A DNA stretch of 64,000 nt from JAEWSN01 sp942493335 (GCA_942493335.1 OW818693.1:3410001-3474000); one strand, 5' to 3'. Numbered from the stretch's first letter, positions 43,052 to 52,191 are shown. The notes: generated by a model not told the origin, from the sequence alone. Translations and numbers: made by a program.

Positions 43052-44746
43052 ATGAAACATTGGTTGGAGAAAGGCGCAGCACTGCCCGAATCGAAACGGA
43101 TTCTCATTCTGGGGGACAGCATCAGTCAGGACGGCACCTATGTTTCCATGCTTGCTGCCTACATGCGCACGTATCATCCGGGCTGCAGACTGGATATCCT
43201 GAGCCTGGGCTTGAGCAGCGAGACGGTATCGGGCGGGAGTGAAAACACGCATCCTTTCCCGAGACCCTGCCTTTTCGAACGGTTGGATCGGATTCTGGAA
43301 GCAGCTGCAACACGCCCGGAAGGCCCGCCGGAATGGGTCGTCTGCTGTTACGGAATGAATGACGGCATTTATCATCCGCAATCCATGGAAAGGTTTGCTG
43401 CATTCCAGGACGGTATCCGCCGGCTTGTAGACCGGATCCACGTCTTTGGCGCCAAAGTGGTGCTCCTGACGCCCCCGCCGTTCGATACAGATTGTCGCGA
43501 ACCGGAATCCCTGCGGCCGGAAGGTGCGGACGATTACGGCTATGATATGGCCTACGGTGGATATGACAGGGTTCTTGCGGATTATTCCGGCTGGATTCTG
43601 AAGGAAATGGACGGAGCCGCGGATTTGACCGTGGATATCCGCACCCCCTTGCTACAGGATCGTGCTGCGAAACGTATGGGAAACCCAGCCTATCGAAGCG
43701 GGGACGGTGTGCATCCGCTGGCGGACGGACATTGGGTCATGGCCCGGACCCTGATCCGGAAACTGTTCAACATCTCCGTGGAACGAGAACCAGCCTTTGT
43801 CGGCCATCCTGAAAGGTCAAAGTCCTGGCAGGACATGAGGGAACGGGATATTTTGTTTGCCGGATCCTGGCGGGAACGGGTAGGCCATACCCATCCCGAC
43901 AAGGCCATCGTTCCTCCGTTCGAGGATGCGATGCGGATACTTGATGAGATGGAGACGGACATCGCCGATCATCTCGCATTGGAAAGAGTGGCGGAAAAGG
44001 ATACGAAGTCCGACTGGAAGGGTTATGTCCGGCATGATTTCCATGTGAACGGATTCGAGGCGATTCTCATCGAGCCGCAGACATCCGCCAAAGCGGCAGG
44101 CAGTCCGTGGGTGTGGCGTGCCGAGTTCTTCCTGGATTTCAATCAGGCGGACATGGCACTCCTGGCACAGGGCTGGCATCTCGCCTATTTCCGGATCAGT
44201 GATCTGTATGGGTGCCCGGAGGCGGTGGCCAGAATGGCCACTTTCCACTCTCATATGGTGAGGTTCTTCGGGCTGTCGGACAAGCCTTCGTTGTTCGGGT
44301 TCAGCCGGGGAGGCCTGTACGCGGTGAACTTTGCCGCAGCCTACCCGAAAAAGGTATCCTCCCTGTACCTCGACGCGCCGGTTCTCGACATCTTCGTCTG
44401 GCCTTGCGGTCCCGGCGCACAGGAACGGTGGCCCGTGGAACGGCGGGAATGCATGGAAGTGTACAGCCTGCGGGAGGAACAGAAGGATGATGCGTCGTTC
44501 ATGGGAAATCCGCTGGATAAGGTTGCCGGGCTGGTGAACGGGGATATTCCGGTCATTCTGGTTGCGGGGGATGCCGATGAACCGGTTCCGTTCGAGAAGA
44601 ACGGCAAGCTGTTCGAGACCTCATACAGGGAACACGGCGGCGTCATCAAAACGATCGTGAAACCCGGGATCGGTCATCATCCGCACAGTCTGGAGGATCC
44701 AACCCCGATCGTGGATTTCGTGAAGGCGTATTTTCGCGCGGAGTGA
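43052..44746 (+). CDS. SGNH-hydrolase fused to an alpha/beta-hydrolase
   Basis: 564 residues with two esterase modules. Residues 1-235 are SGNH: ILILGDSISQDGTY with S23, the block-III GMNDG, and DGVHPLADGH with D218 and H221. Residues ~310-564 are an alpha/beta hydrolase: nucleophile S418 in FGFSRGGLYA, the acid region GDADEPVPFEKN, and GIGHHPHS supplying the histidine (542 or 543). It has no signal peptide, so it is cytoplasmic. The pairing suggests removal of two acyl groups from imported plant-glycan fragments; this is inference. GGGGGGAATGAC precedes the start at 43052. A 16-bp tandem repeat begins within its last codons. Confidence 0.85.
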   Translation: MKHWLEKGAALPESKRILILGDSISQDGTYVSMLAAYMRTYHPGCRLDILSLGLSSETVSGGSENTHPFPRPCLFERLDRILEAAATRPEGPPEWVVCCYGMNDGIYHPQSMERFAAFQDGIRRLVDRIHVFGAKVVLLTPPPFDTDCREPESLRPEGADDYGYDMAYGGYDRVLADYSGWILKEMDGAADLTVDIRTPLLQDRAAKRMGNPAYRSGDGVHPLADGHWVMARTLIRKLFNISVEREPAFVGHPERSKSWQDMRERDILFAGSWRERVGHTHPDKAIVPPFEDAMRILDEMETDIADHLALERVAEKDTKSDWKGYVRHDFHVNGFEAILIEPQTSAKAAGSPWVWRAEFFLDFNQADMALLAQGWHLAYFRISDLYGCPEAVARMATFHSHMVRFFGLSDKPSLFGFSRGGLYAVNFAAAYPKKVSSLYLDAPVLDIFVWPCGPGAQERWPVERRECMEVYSLREEQKDDASFMGNPLDKVAGLVNGDIPVILVAGDADEPVPFEKNGKLFETSYREHGGVIKTIVKPGIGHHPHSLEDPTPIVDFVKAYFRAE

Positions 44747-44847
44747 CAAGCGCGCGGAGTGACAAGCGTGCGGAGTGATCAGTGTGCGGAGTGATCAGTG
44801 TGTGAAGTGATCAGTGTGTGAAGTGATTAGTGCGCGGAGTGACAAGC
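44736..44847. repeat. Seven tandem copies of a 16-bp unit at the esterase 3' end
   Basis: Units such as GCGCGGAGTGACAAGC (1, 2, 7) and GTGCGGAGTGATCAGT (3, 4) run without gaps; units 5-6 are GTGTGAAGTGAT(C/T)AGT. The gene's stop codon lies in unit 1, and every unit contains the same GTGA. Confidence 0.85.
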
Positions 44848-44853
44848 GTGCGC

Positions 44854-44900
44854 GGGACGACTGCCGATGGAACCTTCCATTGGCAGTCGTCCCGCTTTCT
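44854..44900. terminator. Bidirectional terminator between esterase and receptor genes
   Basis: GGGACGACTGCC (44854-44865) and GGCAGTCGTCCC (44882-44893) are perfect 12-bp arms with an inner ATGGA/TCCAT stem; GCTTTCTC follows on the plus strand. It separates convergent genes. Confidence 0.7.
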
Positions 44901-46621
44901 CATTCTCCGACCTTGAACTGTCGAACATTCTCCGTCAGGGTCATGGTGCTGGCATGGGTCTTTTTCACGAGGTTTAGCACGTCTCCGGAGTGATGGGTGA
45001 CGTCGGTCGCCCGCCGTGCAATGTCGGTGATGCCTTCCGAACCTTCTCCGGATGCGGTTGTCACACTGTCGATGGTCTTGATGACATCGCCGATGGAAGC
45101 GAGCAATTGTTCGGATGTCGCGCTGAATTCCGTGACGAGGTCGTCCACATAGCGTGCATCATCTTTGTAGCGGTCCGTGATGGTCATCATCGTGACATAT
45201 TCCGCCTGGACATCCGTCGACACATATTCAAGCAGGTCGTTTGCGTTCAGGGAAAGGTTATGGACCGCATCCGTCACCTTGTCAGTAATCATTTGGATTT
45301 CAGAAACGGCCGTTTTTGACTGTTCAGCCAACTTTCTGATTTCCTCGGCGACAACCGAAAATCCTCTTCCCGATTCTCCGGCGCGAGCGGCCTCGATGGC
45401 TGCATTAAGCGCCAGAAGGTTGGTCTGAGAGGTAATCTGCAGAATGGATTCGGATAGAATGCGGATCTGGTCCACGACATGGGCATCCCGGATGGCTTGT
45501 TCCAGTTTTCCTTGGGTCTCCTTGAAAACCAGTTGGGCCTTATGTTGGGATGCGAGAACGTTTTCTTTTGTCTCCACGGCTCGGTGGCTGATCTCAGCCG
45601 CCATACCCGCGCCTTCCTGTGATTTTTCCGCGATCCCTCTGATGGCCCGCTCGATTTCCAGGGAGGTGGCGGCCATCTCTTCCGCAGCTGCGGCAGTCTG
45701 TTCCATGCTGGCGGCCAGCTCCTCCGTCGTGGCGGAGATGCCCTCGATGCTGCCATTCAGATCAAATACATTCCCTTCCACCTGGACGACTACGCTGCCG
45801 ATGGAAACGGATTCATTCTGTACATTCCGGATCAGGCTGTTCATTGAATGCTGCAGGGCATCTACAGATTTGAGCAGGTCTCCGATTTCATCACGGCGGT
45901 TGAGCAACTTGACGGGAACCCGTACGGAAATGTCACCTTCGGCAATCAGACTGAGGAGGCCGACACCGCTCTTCAATGGAGTGGTTATGTTTTTTGCGAT
46001 CCAGAGAGTGACAAAAACTGCAACCAGAACAACCAGAATCAGGATGAACAGATAGTTCAGCAAGGTTTCGCGATAATCGTCCTCGCTCTGCTGATACCGT
46101 TTTTTGGCCAGTTCCGAATTGTATGCATTCAAGTTCCGGACGCTTGTCTGATAGGCTTCCAAAACAGGCATTCCTTCGGTGATGAGGAGTTGCTGGGCTT
46201 CCTGCGGGTTACCGGCCTTGATTTTTTCCACGGCGGGAGTAAGGACTTCCAGCCACTTTTTCAGGTTTTCACCGATCGCGGCAAATTGGGTAGGCTGGTC
46301 TTCCGTTTTCGACAGGTCCCCCAATTGGGTCATGTCCTGCCCGATTGTCTTCAGACGTTTCTCAATGTCAGCGAAGACAGGGTCCCGTTCGCTGTCCGAC
46401 TGGAAGAGCAAAAGGGCATAGGCGTCTGCGGTGACGGCACGGGTTTGTGTTCGAAGATCCGCGCCAGTTTCAATGGCGCGAAGATGGTCATTGTACAGCG
46501 AAGCCATACTCCTGCTGGATTTTTGTAGATTGATTGCGCCAATGGCCGCGATCAACAGGATGAAGCCCAGCAAGATGGACGCCAGGATGAAAATCTTCGT
46601 TCTTACCTTCAGGTTTTTCAT
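44900..46621 (-). CDS. Transmembrane methyl-accepting chemotaxis protein
   Basis: 573 residues. A first membrane helix (IFILASILLGFILLIAAIGAI), a ~150-residue four-helix-bundle ligand domain rich in Gln/Asp/Leu, a second helix (YLFILILVVLVAVFVTLWI), then HAMP and the cytoplasmic coiled coil with the tip TSQTNLLALNAAIEAARAGESGRGFSVVAEEIRKLAEQSK. No C-terminal NWETF-type CheR tether. The ligand is unknown; the surrounding glycan-use genes make a sugar plausible. A ribosome site GAGGGATCA precedes the start. Confidence 0.9.
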   Translation of the reverse strand: MKNLKVRTKIFILASILLGFILLIAAIGAINLQKSSRSMASLYNDHLRAIETGADLRTQTRAVTADAYALLLFQSDSERDPVFADIEKRLKTIGQDMTQLGDLSKTEDQPTQFAAIGENLKKWLEVLTPAVEKIKAGNPQEAQQLLITEGMPVLEAYQTSVRNLNAYNSELAKKRYQQSEDDYRETLLNYLFILILVVLVAVFVTLWIAKNITTPLKSGVGLLSLIAEGDISVRVPVKLLNRRDEIGDLLKSVDALQHSMNSLIRNVQNESVSIGSVVVQVEGNVFDLNGSIEGISATTEELAASMEQTAAAAEEMAATSLEIERAIRGIAEKSQEGAGMAAEISHRAVETKENVLASQHKAQLVFKETQGKLEQAIRDAHVVDQIRILSESILQITSQTNLLALNAAIEAARAGESGRGFSVVAEEIRKLAEQSKTAVSEIQMITDKVTDAVHNLSLNANDLLEYVSTDVQAEYVTMMTITDRYKDDARYVDDLVTEFSATSEQLLASIGDVIKTIDSVTTASGEGSEGITDIARRATDVTHHSGDVLNLVKKTHASTMTLTENVRQFKVGE

Positions 46622-46794
46622 TGATCCCTCTTTCTGTAAATGATAATAATCAATAGCAGCGAGTAGATTCTATCGCCAAACCCGCTCCAGGTCAAGCGTT
46701 CCGCGATGCGGCGGTTTGTTAAATGCGCGTAAGCCTGTTCGGAAAGAGGATTGGTTTACAGAAGAATATCGATTGCTGAAGACGATGCATGCGG
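46622..46794. other. Gap upstream of the receptor gene
   Basis: No gene is supported. It presumably holds the receptor promoter on the minus strand; I could not assign a convincing -35/-10 pair. Confidence 0.4.
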
Positions 46795-46821
46795 AAAAGG
46801 ATCCATGCGAAGCATGGATCC
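46795..46821 (-). terminator. Terminator hairpin of the GH31 transcript
   Basis: GGATCCATGC and GCATGGATCC form a perfect 10-bp stem with a TTC loop on the minus strand, followed at once by TTTT. The plus-strand loop context GCGAAGC is a known unusually stable DNA mini-hairpin. Confidence 0.65.
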
Positions 46822-46869
46822 TCCGATTGATAATGTGATTACGAATACGAAAGGAGAAAGAGCGAAGAA

Positions 46870-47025
46870 GGGAAGTGCCGCATTCAGGCGTGATACCGGC
46901 GGCAGGCAGGGAAGTGGCGCATTCAGGCGTGATACCGGCGGCAGGCAGGGAAGTGGCGCATTCAGGCGTGATACCGGCGGTAGGCAGGGAAGTGCCGCAT
47001 TCAGGCAGGATGCCAGCGGTGGGCA
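46870..47025. repeat. Four tandem copies of a 39-bp unit at the GH31 3' end
   Basis: Copies start at 46870, 46909, 46948 and 46987, each GGGAAGTG(G/C)CGCATTCAGG and so on. The fourth copy overlaps the last codons of the GH31 gene, so the array appears to have grown out of its 3' end. The unit is a multiple of three, leaving a repetitive 13-residue frame open on both strands; I do not regard it as a gene. Confidence 0.85.
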
Positions 47026-49082
47026 TAATAAGGACTTTCTTGGAGCTGACCCAGTGCCGTCAGCCCTTCTCCGTCGAGGGAGCGGTTGGAAAGAAAATGG
47101 AGATTCGCCGGCCATGTGCCATTCTCAAGTTGCAATGAGAGACTTCCGTTTCGCCATGCCACTTTGATTCGATTGCCTGAATCATCCTCATGCGAGGTCT
47201 CGCCGGTTTCACCGGCCAGAACGAACGTGAGGTGGTCAACGGTGTCTGTTCGATTTCCGACAGAGGAACCGAACAGCAGGGAATCGCCGAGATTCAACGG
47301 CAATGCATCGCCGTTCCGAAGGAAAACTGGGATGGCATCAGGTCCGCAGCGATTGCTGATGGAGCGGGCGCCATGCAGTTCCAAGCCTGTCCAGAGATCC
47401 ATCCAGTCTCCTTCCGGCAGATAGACTGTCCTTGAACGGCGGTTCGCTTCCAGAACCGGTGCAACCAGCAGACTGCCAAGCAGAAACTGATCCTCGATGA
47501 GGCGGCACACGGGGTCCGATGGATATTCCAGAACGAGGTGCCGCATGAGCGGAAGTCCCTCTGAAACGCTGCGCTGTGCCTCTTTCCAGACGTGAGGCAT
47601 GAGATTCATGCGCCAATTCGCCTGCCAAAGGCAATCTGCCATCAGGGTGGAGTCACCCGTGTGCGCGGCGATATTCCAGGGACTCCGATCATTGTTCTGT
47701 GTAACCGGAGCCGTGGATCCGCCATATTGGCCGCTCGGCATGTCGGAATGCCATTGCATGGCGGAGATGTAGACTGCCGTCTGGGTCGCGCGACGGTACA
47801 GATCGGCGGTGGGAAGGGGACCTGTGAATCCGGCGATGTCGAAAGTCCAGAAAAGAAGGCCCGACAGGCCCGCAGAAAGTCCGGCACGCATGACACTTCT
47901 GAACTCTTCCCAGGTGGAAAGCTGATCTCCTGCCCAATGCATCGGGGAACGCCAGGACCCTGTTGTTCCCGCTCGACTGAACAAGACCCGTTCGGGGCCT
48001 GCGAACTCGCTATAGGACTGCGTATACAGGGCGGGATACCGGTTTCGCATTTCAAGGCCCCGGCTCCCGTCGTGGAAAATCGTTTCCGGGTCGTATACCA
48101 TTTCCCCGCCGTCCGTCTTGAACCCGTCTATGCCGGCTTCGAGCAGATGCCTGCGTTTTTCAAACCACCATCTTCCGGCAGCCGGGTTTGTGAAGTCAGG
48201 AAGCATGGAACCACCGAACCATTTGCCTTCCGGAATCCGGAAAGGGGAGCCGTCCGGATTCCGGACGACGAAACCTTCACGGATCGCTTCCTGTCGTTCC
48301 GCTTCATGTGCGGCATCCACATGACCATCGCCGAGTTTCTTCAATACAGGAATCTGCCACAGCACAAGCTTGATGTTGTCCGCATGGAAAGCGTGGATCA
48401 TCGCGGCCGGACTCGGCCAGGGGTTTCCTGAATGCGCTGGCGCTGAAGCAGGAGGGTTCGGATTCCATTCATGGAAAGTGGATTCATCGCTCCATGCTTC
48501 GATGACGGCGACGGAAACCGGATAGCCTGCCTGCCTGGCCATTTCCAGCTGTTCCTCGACGATGGCCTGCGTGTTCCAGCGGTTGGCGGACATCCAGATG
48601 CCGAGGCTCCACTTCGGCGGCAATATCGCGCCGCCCGTGTCCCTGACAAATGCGGCAAGCATTTCAGCCGGTGTACCCTGGTAGAAGCGCACTGGAGGGA
48701 CATCCCGGGATCCCAGTGTCGGCAAGAGCACAAGGAGTTCCACAAAGGGCTCCGATGCGAATGCGGGCGAACTGTGCGGGACTGCGTTCGATGGCAGGTC
48801 GTTTGCCGGTTCTATTCCCACGGGCATGGCGGAAAGGGTCATGGGGACCGTCGAGTCGATGAAGGCGCCCATGCCGGCATCCGTCATGACAAAAGGGACG
48901 GGCAGGTAGGTTTCCCGGTCCTGACACGTGAAATGATCGGTTGCAAGGAATTGGGTGACCAATCCGTTGCGATCCACCTCATCATATCGCTCGCCCATTC
49001 CGTAGACGATCTGTCCAGGCAACCGGAAAGAGAGACGGATGGTTCCGTCCTCCTGATAGCGGATATGCAAATCCGGTTTCAT
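47001..49082 (-). CDS. Glycoside hydrolase family 31 enzyme (alpha-glucosidase / alpha-xylosidase type)
   Basis: 693 residues. The barrel includes PPKWSLGIWMSANRW, the nucleophile D324 in GIDGFKTDGGEMVY, and the acid/base D386 in MHWAGDQLSTWEEF, followed by AGLSAGLSGLLFWTFDIAGFTG; the beta-sandwich C-terminal domains follow. No signal peptide, so it acts on imported oligosaccharides. It ends the transcript that also carries the LacI regulator and the ABC importer, which suggests the importer brings in its substrate. Subfamily specificity (glucose, xylose, sulfoquinovose) is not decided by the motifs I see. Confidence 0.88.
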   Translation of the reverse strand: MKPDLHIRYQEDGTIRLSFRLPGQIVYGMGERYDEVDRNGLVTQFLATDHFTCQDRETYLPVPFVMTDAGMGAFIDSTVPMTLSAMPVGIEPANDLPSNAVPHSSPAFASEPFVELLVLLPTLGSRDVPPVRFYQGTPAEMLAAFVRDTGGAILPPKWSLGIWMSANRWNTQAIVEEQLEMARQAGYPVSVAVIEAWSDESTFHEWNPNPPASAPAHSGNPWPSPAAMIHAFHADNIKLVLWQIPVLKKLGDGHVDAAHEAERQEAIREGFVVRNPDGSPFRIPEGKWFGGSMLPDFTNPAAGRWWFEKRRHLLEAGIDGFKTDGGEMVYDPETIFHDGSRGLEMRNRYPALYTQSYSEFAGPERVLFSRAGTTGSWRSPMHWAGDQLSTWEEFRSVMRAGLSAGLSGLLFWTFDIAGFTGPLPTADLYRRATQTAVYISAMQWHSDMPSGQYGGSTAPVTQNNDRSPWNIAAHTGDSTLMADCLWQANWRMNLMPHVWKEAQRSVSEGLPLMRHLVLEYPSDPVCRLIEDQFLLGSLLVAPVLEANRRSRTVYLPEGDWMDLWTGLELHGARSISNRCGPDAIPVFLRNGDALPLNLGDSLLFGSSVGNRTDTVDHLTFVLAGETGETSHEDDSGNRIKVAWRNGSLSLQLENGTWPANLHFLSNRSLDGEGLTALGQLQESPYYAHRWHPA

Positions 49083-49122
49083 ATTGTCTCCTTATTTCCG
49101 CAAGGGGATTCATGCCAGCCTT

Positions 49123-50160
49123 TCAGGGCTGGATGCGCCTGACGGAATCACGTTCCACGAGAGATACGGGCAGGATCACTTCCTGTTTGCCTGCATCCGG
49201 ATCCTTGATGCTGTTCAGAATCATGTCAACCGCGCACTGACCCTTTTTGAAGATGTCCTGGTGGATGGTCGTCAGGGCGGTATCCATGTATCGTGCGATA
49301 TTGAGGTCGTCAAAGCCGACAAGGGAAATGCGTTCGGGGACTTTCCAGTCGGCGGCATGAAACCGTTTCATCGCCCCGATGGCCAGGATGTCTGCGGTGG
49401 CGAAGGCGGCCGTAAACGCCACTTCGCTTTTCATGATCCGCTCTGCAAGCGCCATGCCGGACTCAAAGTCCACGACTCCCTCGAAGACGTGCGTCTTGCG
49501 GACCGGCAGGCCGAACTCCTTCAACGCATCCACATAACCTTCGTAACGTTTCCGAATGACGCCACCTTCCTTGATGACGCCAGAGATGAGCGCCACTTCC
49601 TTGTGTCCGTTCTTCAGCAGGTGGGAAGTGGCGATATACGCGCCGTACCGGTCGTTGATCTGTACGGAGTGGAAGTAATGGTCATCGCAATAACTGTCGA
49701 CCAGCACGATGGGGATGCGGGACTTTTTCAGTTCATTGAAGAAGTCATCCGCGTACATCCCGATGATGACGATCCCGTCGAGATTCCGTTCCATGGCGAG
49801 TTTGAGATAATCGGCATCGGCATCGGCGCCGGATATCAACAGGTGGTAGCCGTTGATGCGCGCATGATATTCGATGCTTCCGACAATATCGCTGTAAAAG
49901 GGGTTGTTGAGCATGAGCCGGCTGCCGGGTTCCGTTTGCGGCACCACAACGCCGATCAGCTTTGAGTTCTTGTTGGACAGGCCACGTGCGGAGAGATCCG
50001 GAACATAGTTGAGTTTTGCGATGGCACTCCGTACACGCTCCTGTGTCTCTTCACTGATGCTCTCCTTGCCGTTCAGCACGTAGGAGATGGTGGCGACGGA
50101 TACATTCGCCTCCTTGGCAACATCCCGGATGGTGGCCCGCTTTTCTCTTTCCCTTGGCAT
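49123..50160 (-). CDS. LacI family transcriptional regulator
   Basis: 345 residues. The LacI headpiece ATIRDVAKEANVSVATISYVLNGKESISEETQERVRSAIAKLNYVPD, including the hinge helix ...SARGLSNKNS, is followed by a periplasmic-binding-type effector domain (IGVVVPQTE, SVQINDRYGAYIATSHLL, ISLVGFDDLNIARYM). Its own promoter and that of the importer operon carry the same TTAACCG-type palindrome at the same position, so it most likely represses both and is relieved by the imported sugar. GGAGG sits nine bases upstream of the start. Confidence 0.92.
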   Translation of the reverse strand: MPREREKRATIRDVAKEANVSVATISYVLNGKESISEETQERVRSAIAKLNYVPDLSARGLSNKNSKLIGVVVPQTEPGSRLMLNNPFYSDIVGSIEYHARINGYHLLISGADADADYLKLAMERNLDGIVIIGMYADDFFNELKKSRIPIVLVDSYCDDHYFHSVQINDRYGAYIATSHLLKNGHKEVALISGVIKEGGVIRKRYEGYVDALKEFGLPVRKTHVFEGVVDFESGMALAERIMKSEVAFTAAFATADILAIGAMKRFHAADWKVPERISLVGFDDLNIARYMDTALTTIHQDIFKKGQCAVDMILNSIKDPDAGKQEVILPVSLVERDSVRRIQP

Positions 50161-50217
50161 CGGATGGTTCCTCCTTCGGGCCCGTGAAACCTGGAAAACA
50201 AAGAATGGTGCAATGGC

Positions 50218-50229
50218 TTAACCGATTAA
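50218..50229 (-). promoter_or_regulatory. LacI-type operator at the regulator's own promoter
   Basis: TTAACCGATTAA, one base off the perfect palindrome TTAACCGGTTAA found at 54308. It begins 11 bp after the -10, where bound repressor would block initiation or early elongation. Confidence 0.7.
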
Positions 50230-50240
50230 CTTGATTCTGT

Positions 50241-50270
50241 ATTTTATCATGTGGCCTTCCGGCCTGTCAA
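50241..50270 (-). promoter_or_regulatory. Promoter of the LacI gene
   Basis: On the minus strand TTGACA (50265-50270) and TAAAAT (50241-50246) with an 18-bp spacer that contains the palindrome GGCCGGAAGGCC. Confidence 0.7.
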
Positions 50271-50431
50271 CGCCGTGCGACATTGTGAACATGGCATTGA
50301 CAGGCATCTTCGCCGGTTGCATGGTCCATGCCTCCGACAGCCCGGGAGGCGTTCGGTGCCCGCCCGGGTTGCCGGAATCGGCATCAAGGGAAGTTGATTG
50401 GGGAGCGTGCTGGCCGGAGGAACGCGACGGA

Positions 50432-52075
50432 TTATTGGGCGGTCGTATACCGTGTGTATGCATCCGTATAGATCTTGAGCATCTTTTCGTAGCCCATGTC
50501 GTTCAGCTTTTTCTTGTAGGCATCCCATCCCTGGTCGATCCCGCCCTTGGAAATCCATTCCGCACGGGAGGTCTGGACATAGGTGTTGATGTCGGCGAGC
50601 AGGGTGGAAAGCTCGGTGTTTTCAGCTGCCGTATACATGACGTTCGGGAACGGAACCGTGATGAACGGATCGCCCATCTTGCTGAGTTCCTGTTTCAGAC
50701 CGTCGCCGCTTTCAGGATTGAGCTTGATTAGCTTCTGGAAATCAGGACTGACGAACTTCGGTCCGAAATCCCGCAGGCTTGAATCCCAGTACCAGGCATC
50801 CGCGCTGGTGCCTTCCGGCGGATTGTTCAGCGTGTAGGTGCCGTCCGCGTTTTTGGTGATGACGGTGCCGATGGCGCCCCAGAAGTTCTGGATGCTGGCT
50901 TCTCCGTCATAGAATTGATCCAACCAGCTTGCCGCCACTTCCGGATTCTTGCAGAAGGTTGTGATTTCCGCTTCGTTGCGGACGATACTTGAAATGCCGT
51001 CCTTGTCGCCGCCGGCGTATTGTCTGCCATCCGGGCCCTTGATCGGGGCAATGGCGACATATTCGGGCGACCATTGTCCAAACAGCGAGTCAGGTGTCCA
51101 GGCGTAATCGAAGCCGACAAGGGAAACGGAATCATTCTTCCGCTTGCCATCCTGCATCGTGCCGTCCTGCGTGAAGGTTTCCGGGTCGATGATGCCCTCG
51201 GCATACAGCTTGTTCAGCCACTTGAGGCCGTCCTTGTACTGCTCGGTCACGGGGAAATAGGCGAGGGAACCATCGTCCTTGATGATCATGTGGGAGCCAT
51301 TCAGATCCGTGATGCCAAAGGGGTTCAGCAGATCCATCGTGACGTCCTTGGCGCCGGAATACGGGATTTCATCATTCGGATCGCCATTGCCGTTTGCATC
51401 CTTTTCCTTGAATGCCTTCAATACGGAATATAGCTCGTCGATGGTCGTGGGCACCTGCAGTCCCAGGTTGTCCAGCCACTTTTTGTTGATGATGGGCTGT
51501 CCGCAGGTTTGCGGACGGCAGGGGAGGTTCTTCGGGAGGGAATAGATTTTGCCTTCCGGCGAAGTGATGACCTTTTTCAAGCCTGGAATGACGCTCATGG
51601 CATTTGTCAGGTTCGGCATCTTGTTTTTGATGAGGTCTGTCAGTTCGACGAACAGCTCGTTGTTGCTGGCGATGTCGTTGTCATTGAAGGTCTGACCGCC
51701 GATGATCACTTCGGGCAGTTCGCTGCTGGCCAGCAGGATGGCTTTCTGCTCGTTCCAGTCATTCAGGGACTGGACCTGCCATTGCGCCGTCACATTTGTC
51801 TTTTTCTCGAGATCGATGAGCCACTGATTTTTTGTGAAGGAGTCTCCCATGGTACCCCATCGTGTGGTCAGTACGGTTAGGGTGACCGGCTCCTGCGCGG
51901 CAGGTGTTGCCGCTGCGGATTCGCTGGCGGCGGCAGTCGATGATTCGGTTGCAGCCACGCTTTCCGCACTGGATGCCTGGGTGCCGGCTGCGGGTGCGCC
52001 GCATCCGGAGAGGGTCATGAGCAGCATGGCGGCAAGCAGGGTCAGGGTGATGATGCTTTTCGTTCCTTTTCTCAT
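50432..52075 (-). CDS. Extracellular solute-binding lipoprotein of a carbohydrate ABC transporter (LplA type)
   Basis: 547 residues. A lipoprotein signal with the lipobox LSGC (C25) and a ~40-residue Ala/Ser/Glu linker precede a large family-1 binding fold (VTLTVLTTRWGTMGDSFTKNQWLIDLEKKTNV..., PLPVTEQ-type region YFPVTEQYKDGLKWLNKLYAEGIIDPE). Long binding proteins of this sort partner with LplB/LplC-like permeases in oligosaccharide uptake. It lies behind the two permease genes and is separated from them by 282 bases, unusually long for such an operon. Confidence 0.88.
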   Translation of the reverse strand: MRKGTKSIITLTLLAAMLLMTLSGCGAPAAGTQASSAESVAATESSTAAASESAAATPAAQEPVTLTVLTTRWGTMGDSFTKNQWLIDLEKKTNVTAQWQVQSLNDWNEQKAILLASSELPEVIIGGQTFNDNDIASNNELFVELTDLIKNKMPNLTNAMSVIPGLKKVITSPEGKIYSLPKNLPCRPQTCGQPIINKKWLDNLGLQVPTTIDELYSVLKAFKEKDANGNGDPNDEIPYSGAKDVTMDLLNPFGITDLNGSHMIIKDDGSLAYFPVTEQYKDGLKWLNKLYAEGIIDPETFTQDGTMQDGKRKNDSVSLVGFDYAWTPDSLFGQWSPEYVAIAPIKGPDGRQYAGGDKDGISSIVRNEAEITTFCKNPEVAASWLDQFYDGEASIQNFWGAIGTVITKNADGTYTLNNPPEGTSADAWYWDSSLRDFGPKFVSPDFQKLIKLNPESGDGLKQELSKMGDPFITVPFPNVMYTAAENTELSTLLADINTYVQTSRAEWISKGGIDQGWDAYKKKLNDMGYEKMLKIYTDAYTRYTTAQ

Positions 52076-52106
52076 TTTGGGCCTCCTTATTCATGGATGG
52101 TGTTGA

Positions 52107-52191
52107 GGGGTTCGGGTTAAGGAATTCAGGTTGTGGGATTCGGGTCAAGGGGTTCGGGTTGATGGATTCAGGTCGATGGTTTCGAGTCGGA
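52107..52191. repeat. Six imperfect tandem copies of a ~14-bp unit
   Basis: Units such as GGGGTTCGGGTTAA, GGATTCGGGTCAAG and GGATTCAGGTCGAT fill the leader between the second permease and the binding-protein gene. They lie just upstream of the binding-protein ribosome site and might affect its translation or partial termination. Confidence 0.7.

Noticed and set aside
42777..47025. CRISPR arrays
   Set aside because: The repeats are contiguous tandem units without unique spacers, and no cas genes are present.
46751..47167. 138-codon frame with 13-residue repeats
   Set aside because: Created by the 39-bp array; it overlaps the terminator and the GH31 C-terminus and has no ribosome site.
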